From Actinomadura chibensis NBRC 106107 (GTDB taxonomy: Bacteria; Actinomycetota; Actinomycetes; Streptosporangiales; Streptosporangiaceae), in assembly GCF_001552135.1 (NCBI RefSeq), contig NZ_BCQP01000009.1, positions 1-64,000 on the forward strand: DNA of 64,000 nucleotides. Reading direction: 5' to 3'. Positions within the stretch are counted from its first letter, which is position 1, and every line of letters begins with the position of its first letter. The translations under genes and the position numbers were made by a program. Positions 60,623 to 64,000 of this stretch are shown piece by piece. The notes under the pieces are model-generated. The model was not told the origin of the DNA. It did no database searches and saw only the letters and a list, made by a program, of their open reading frames with translations.

Positions 60623-61495
60623 ATGGTGAACTCTGTGATCGCCGGGCTGTCCAGCGGCGGCGCCTACGCGCTGCTCGGCCTGTGCGTGGTGCTGACCTAC
60701 CGGCTCGTCGCCGTGGTCAACTTCGCGATGACGGCGGTCGGCGCGATGGGCGCGTTCGTGATGGTGTCGCTCACCGACAGGGGAGTGAACGTCTGGCTGG
60801 CGCTGCTGGTCGGCGCGGCCGCGGCGGCGCTGCTGTCCGGCGTGTTCGGCGCGGCGCTCGTCCGCTGGTTCGCCGGGCACCGGGAGCGGACGAAGGCGGC
60901 CGTCACCGTCGCGCTGTACGTGGCGCTGACCGCGATCGGGGTGCGGCTGTTCGGCGGCAACTCGACCGGCGCGCACCGCTTCCCGAACCCGTTCGGCGAC
61001 CCCGTCTTCACGGTGGGCAGCGTCGTCGTCCCGCAGTCGGTGCCGGTGGCGATCGGGTTCGCGCTGCTCATCACCGTCGCCGTCGGGCTGCTGCTGACCC
61101 GCACCCGGCTCGGGCTGAAGCTGCAGGCGCTGTCGGAGCGGCCCGGCACCGCCGAGGTCGTCGGCATCCCCGCGCCGCGGCTCGCGGTCGGCGTCTGGGC
61201 CGGCGTCGGCGCGATCACGATGCTGGTGATCGTGCTGGTCGCGCCGCGCCTCGGCGGCGACTTCGGGACGCTGTCCGGGCTGATCAGCACCGCGCTCGCG
61301 GTCGCGATGGTCGGCGCGTTCCGCAGCCTGCCGCTGACGCTGCTCGGCGGGCTGATCCTGGGCTGCCTGGAGGGCCTGTCGTCCTCCATGGACTCGATCC
61401 AGAAGTACCAGGGCGTCGTGCCCTTCCTGGTGATCCTCGTCCTGCTGTGGTGGCGGAGCCGCCGCGAGGTCTGGGACACCGCGCACAGCCGGTAG
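60623..61495 (+). CDS. ABC transporter permease, LivH type
   Basis: The 290-residue permease has about eight membrane segments. It begins with the typical SVIAGLSSGGAYALLGLCVVL and carries the coupling region RTRLGLKLQALSERPGTAEVVGIPAPRL. It completes the importer with the LivM-LivG fusion and LivF. A good GGAGG precedes ATG 60623. Confidence 0.92.
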   Translation: MVNSVIAGLSSGGAYALLGLCVVLTYRLVAVVNFAMTAVGAMGAFVMVSLTDRGVNVWLALLVGAAAAALLSGVFGAALVRWFAGHRERTKAAVTVALYVALTAIGVRLFGGNSTGAHRFPNPFGDPVFTVGSVVVPQSVPVAIGFALLITVAVGLLLTRTRLGLKLQALSERPGTAEVVGIPAPRLAVGVWAGVGAITMLVIVLVAPRLGGDFGTLSGLISTALAVAMVGAFRSLPLTLLGGLILGCLEGLSSSMDSIQKYQGVVPFLVILVLLWWRSRREVWDTAHSR

Positions 61496-61526
61496 GCGTG
61501 CGGAGAAGAGAGAGAAACGAGGCAAG

Positions 61527-62633
61527 ATGGGTCACCCGACCGCTACCAGGGCCGCGGTGCTCCGCGAGCACGGCGCCGAGCTCAGCCTGGAGGAGCTTCC
61601 GCTGCCCCCCGAGTGCGAGCCGGGCGCGGCGCTCGTCAGGGTCGACTGCGCGACGCTGTGCGCGACGGACGTGCACCTCTGGTCCGGCGCGATGTCGTTC
61701 CCGGAGATGCTGCCGATCGTCCTCGGGCACGAGACGATGGGCACCGTCCAGGCCGTCGGCCCGGGGACGCGCGACGCCCTCGGCCGCGAGGTCAAGGTGG
61801 GCGACCGCATCGGCTGGTCGGAGTCGGTGTGCGGGCACTGCTACGGGTGCACCGTGCTGCGCAACCCGGTCGCGTGCGCCGAGCGGGGCTACGGCTTCCT
61901 CCTGCGCGCCGACCGGTTCCCCTACGCCACGGGCGGGCTCGCCGAATACAACTACGTGACGCCGGGCGCGCTGAAGCTCGTCCTGCCGGACGACGTGAAG
62001 GACACCTGGGCCGCGTCCGCCGGGTGCGCGGTCAAGACCGTCCTGCACGCGTTCGACCGGGCCGGGGGAGTCCGGCCGGGGTCGGCGGTCGCGGTGCAGG
62101 GCGCGGGCGCGCTCGGGCTCGTCGCGACGGCCGTGGCGAGCGTGTCCGGCGCCGGCACGGTGATCACCATCGGCGCCCCGGACGACCGGCTGGAGCTGGC
62201 CCGCCGGTACGGCGCGGACGTGACGATCGGGCTGGACGGCGACGCCGACTCCCGGGTCGCCGCCGTCATGGACGCGACGCAGGGGCGCGGCGCCGACCTC
62301 GTCCTCGACCTCGCGGGCGCGCCGGGCGTCGGCGCGGAGGCGATCGGCATGGCCGCGTTCGGCGCGTCGTTCGTCATCGTGGGCAGCACCGGGCCGCGGC
62401 CGGAGCAGCTCGCGCTCGGCGCGATCATGGGCAAGGAGCTGAACGTGCGCGGCTCCCTCAACGGCGACGTCGGCGACCTGCACCGCGCCGTCGAGTTCCT
62501 GCGGACGTTCCAGGACCGCTTCGCCTGGGACGACCTGTTCGGCGCCCCGGACGGCCTCGGCGCGGCGTCCGGGGCGCTCGGCTCCATGTCCCGGCTTGAG
62601 CAGGTCAAGGCCGTCATCCACCCCAACAGGTAA
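61527..62633 (+). CDS. Zinc-dependent medium-chain alcohol dehydrogenase
   Basis: The 368-residue MDR enzyme has catalytic zinc ligands in DCATLCATDVHLW and GHETMG, and a structural zinc site with four Cys (CGHCYGC and the later C of NPVAC). The nucleotide loop is GAGALGLVATAVA. It oxidises an alcohol or reduces an aldehyde, with NAD(H) suggested by GAPDDRLELA at strand 2. It lies in the island operon between the importer and the second aldo/keto reductase. Confidence 0.9.
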   Translation: MGHPTATRAAVLREHGAELSLEELPLPPECEPGAALVRVDCATLCATDVHLWSGAMSFPEMLPIVLGHETMGTVQAVGPGTRDALGREVKVGDRIGWSESVCGHCYGCTVLRNPVACAERGYGFLLRADRFPYATGGLAEYNYVTPGALKLVLPDDVKDTWAASAGCAVKTVLHAFDRAGGVRPGSAVAVQGAGALGLVATAVASVSGAGTVITIGAPDDRLELARRYGADVTIGLDGDADSRVAAVMDATQGRGADLVLDLAGAPGVGAEAIGMAAFGASFVIVGSTGPRPEQLALGAIMGKELNVRGSLNGDVGDLHRAVEFLRTFQDRFAWDDLFGAPDGLGAASGALGSMSRLEQVKAVIHPNR

Positions 62634-62648
62634 GGAACAGCTCGCACC

Positions 62649-63617
62649 GTGTCCCCAGAACGGAAGATCCCCCAGCGCCGTCTCGGCTCCGCCGGGCCCG
62701 AGGTGGGCGTCCTGTCGCTCGGCTCCTGGCACACCTACGACCGCATGGACTTCGGCGAGGCCGTGAAGATGCTCCGGCACGCCGTCGACTCCGGAATCAA
62801 CCTGTTCGACGTCGCCGTCTACGGGATCCCCGGCGTCCACCCGCCGGTCTTCACCGACGTGCTGTTCTCCGCGATGGTCCGCGCCGCCGGGCTCGCGCGG
62901 GACGACTACCTCCTGTCCGCCAAGCTGTGGCTGGAGGGGTACCCCGAGCACTCGCTGCGCGACCAGCTCGCGAACGCGCTGTTCCGGGTCGGCGCCGACC
63001 ACGCGGACGTGGCCGTCCTCGGCGACATCCGCAGCGACGACCTCGACCTGAAGGCCCTCGCCGAGGACCTCGCCGCGCTGGAGAAGGAGGGCCTGCTCGG
63101 CTGCTGGGGCGTGAACAACTGGTCGGCCACCGCCGTCCGGACGATCCGCGAGCACGCCCTCGCCGCCGGGTCGCCCGGCCCGCAGCTCGCCCAGCTGAAG
63201 TACAGCCCGTGCCGCCGCGCCATCCCGGACGGCGAGCCGTTCGCGGCCGTCTTCGCCGAGGGCGTGTCGCTGCAGGCGTCCGACGTCCTCGAAGGCGGCA
63301 TCCTCGCGGGCAAGTCGGGGGAGTCCCGGCAGGTCGGCCGCGACCCCGGCGACATCCGGCCGAGGATCCACGAGGCGGCGCGCGGCATCGCCGACCTCGC
63401 GGCGAGCCTGGACGCGACGGCCGCCCAGCTCTGCATCGCGTTCACGCTGACGCACCCGTCCACGAGCACGGTGCTGTTCGGCTCGACGAGCATTCAGCAG
63501 CTCACGGACAACATCGCGGCGCTGGACGTCCTGGAGCGCGTCGGCGCGTCCGAGCTCAGGACGCTGATGGACCCGTACTGGGTCGACCGCGACATCGTCG
63601 ACCCGGAAGGGCCGTGA
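62649..63617 (+). CDS. Aldo/keto reductase, second of two paralogues
   Basis: The 322-residue protein is a clear paralogue of the one at 53265: RRLGSAGPEVGVLSLGSWHTYDRMD, WGVNNWSATAV, LQASDVLEGGILAGK. The tetrad has Asp and Tyr in LFDVAVYG and Lys in LLSAKLWLEGY. The His position reads ADVAVLGDIRS, with Gly, as in its sister. Start GTG 62649 with AAGGAACAG upstream. Last gene of the island operon. The two reductases may act on related carbonyls or form one hetero-oligomer. Confidence 0.85.
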   Translation: MSPERKIPQRRLGSAGPEVGVLSLGSWHTYDRMDFGEAVKMLRHAVDSGINLFDVAVYGIPGVHPPVFTDVLFSAMVRAAGLARDDYLLSAKLWLEGYPEHSLRDQLANALFRVGADHADVAVLGDIRSDDLDLKALAEDLAALEKEGLLGCWGVNNWSATAVRTIREHALAAGSPGPQLAQLKYSPCRRAIPDGEPFAAVFAEGVSLQASDVLEGGILAGKSGESRQVGRDPGDIRPRIHEAARGIADLAASLDATAAQLCIAFTLTHPSTSTVLFGSTSIQQLTDNIAALDVLERVGASELRTLMDPYWVDRDIVDPEGP

Positions 63618-63651
63618 CGGCCGTCCGCTGATCAAAGGGGAGGCGCCGCGG

Positions 63652-63984
63652 TCAGGACTCCGTCAGGGCCGCGAGCGCCTCCTCTTGCGTCGGGTGGGAG
63701 ATGAGGTGGCGGTCCAGGCCGCTGCGCTCGATGATCGTCCGCAGCCGCTGCCGCGGCCGGGCGAGGACCAGCTCCCCGCCCGCCCGGCGCGCCGCCTTCC
63801 ACAGGACGATCAGGGCGTTCAGCCCCGACGAGTCGCAGAACCCGACCTCGCCGATGTCGAGGACGACCCGCGGGGGGCCGTCCAGCTCCCGCATGTCCAG
63901 CAGGACGTGCTCGCGGAGCTGGTCGGCCGTCAGGATCGTCAGCTCGCCCTCCGCCTCGACGAGCAGGCAGGGGCCGCGGGTCAT
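63652..63984 (-). CDS. STAS-domain anti-sigma factor antagonist
   Basis: The 110-residue protein is a single STAS domain. Its phosphorylatable serine is in GFCDSSGLNALIVLWKAAR (about residues 48-66), with the conserved DSSGL core. Such proteins release sigma factors from anti-sigma kinases when unphosphorylated. It is convergent with the aldo/keto reductase gene. The partner kinase and sigma factor are not in the window. Confidence 0.9.
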   Translation of the reverse strand: MTRGPCLLVEAEGELTILTADQLREHVLLDMRELDGPPRVVLDIGEVGFCDSSGLNALIVLWKAARRAGGELVLARPRQRLRTIIERSGLDRHLISHPTQEEALAALTES

Positions 63985-64000
63985 GGTGCGGACCCGCAGC

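Overview
The window is very GC-rich, almost fully coding, and rich in GTG/TTG starts and 1-4 nt stop/start overlaps. Several families point to a filamentous actinomycete: a CBS-containing GuaB1 protein, LCP cell-wall enzymes, a DUF664/DinB-superfamily thiol transferase, lipoprotein L,D-transpeptidases, a CGNR regulator and an actinobacterial-type LexA box. An Actinomadura-like member of the Streptosporangiales is my guess; there is no rRNA or other marker to settle it.

Left part (1-12 kb). Small regulators (two TetR proteins, an ArsR-SRPBCC fusion) and a decayed membrane desaturase end lead into a four-gene operon at 2962-9726: an AtuA-family protein, acyl-CoA carboxylase beta and alpha subunits, and an acyl-CoA dehydrogenase. 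This is the usual layout for breakdown of branched acyl-CoAs (acyclic terpenoid or leucine type). A P-loop kinase and a catalytically degenerate enolase-superfamily protein follow on the other strand.

Middle (11.4-43.3 kb). Cell envelope and housekeeping genes: two tandem LCP proteins (one missing a core segment), GuaB1, a double-length Lrp/AsnC regulator, two CPA1-type Na+/H+ antiporters, LysR regulators, a DHA2 exporter coupled to a UBP zinc finger, GDP-mannose dehydratase, a FolP2-like protein, three unusual tRNA genes (Trp-CCA, Ala-TGC, Ser-CGA), an aminotransferase, tandem L,D-transpeptidases, a glycosyltransferase, a two-component system facing a MacAB-like export operon, and an ECF sigma factor coupled to an NPCBM-domain membrane protein. 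dinB (DNA polymerase IV) follows, with an SOS box over its start codon.

Right part (44.7-63.6 kb). One coherent catabolic island. A minus-strand operon encodes homoprotocatechuate-type meta-cleavage enzymes (extradiol dioxygenase, semialdehyde dehydrogenase, a DapA-like lyase, and a fusion of fumarylacetoacetate hydrolase with an RraA/HMG-aldolase domain). Opposite are an alpha/beta hydrolase and a GntR regulator, then an SDR and O-methyltransferase pair, an aldo/keto reductase, an amidohydrolase, an HSL-type esterase, a branched-chain-amino-acid-type ABC importer with a permease-ATPase fusion, a zinc alcohol dehydrogenase and a second aldo/keto reductase. All three divergent promoter regions carry the heptamer ATCGTAT (four copies), which I read as the GntR operator binding the island into one regulon. 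Its substrate is not evident; an imported aromatic (hydroxyphenylacetate-like) ester or ether is the best inference. The window closes with a STAS-domain anti-sigma antagonist.
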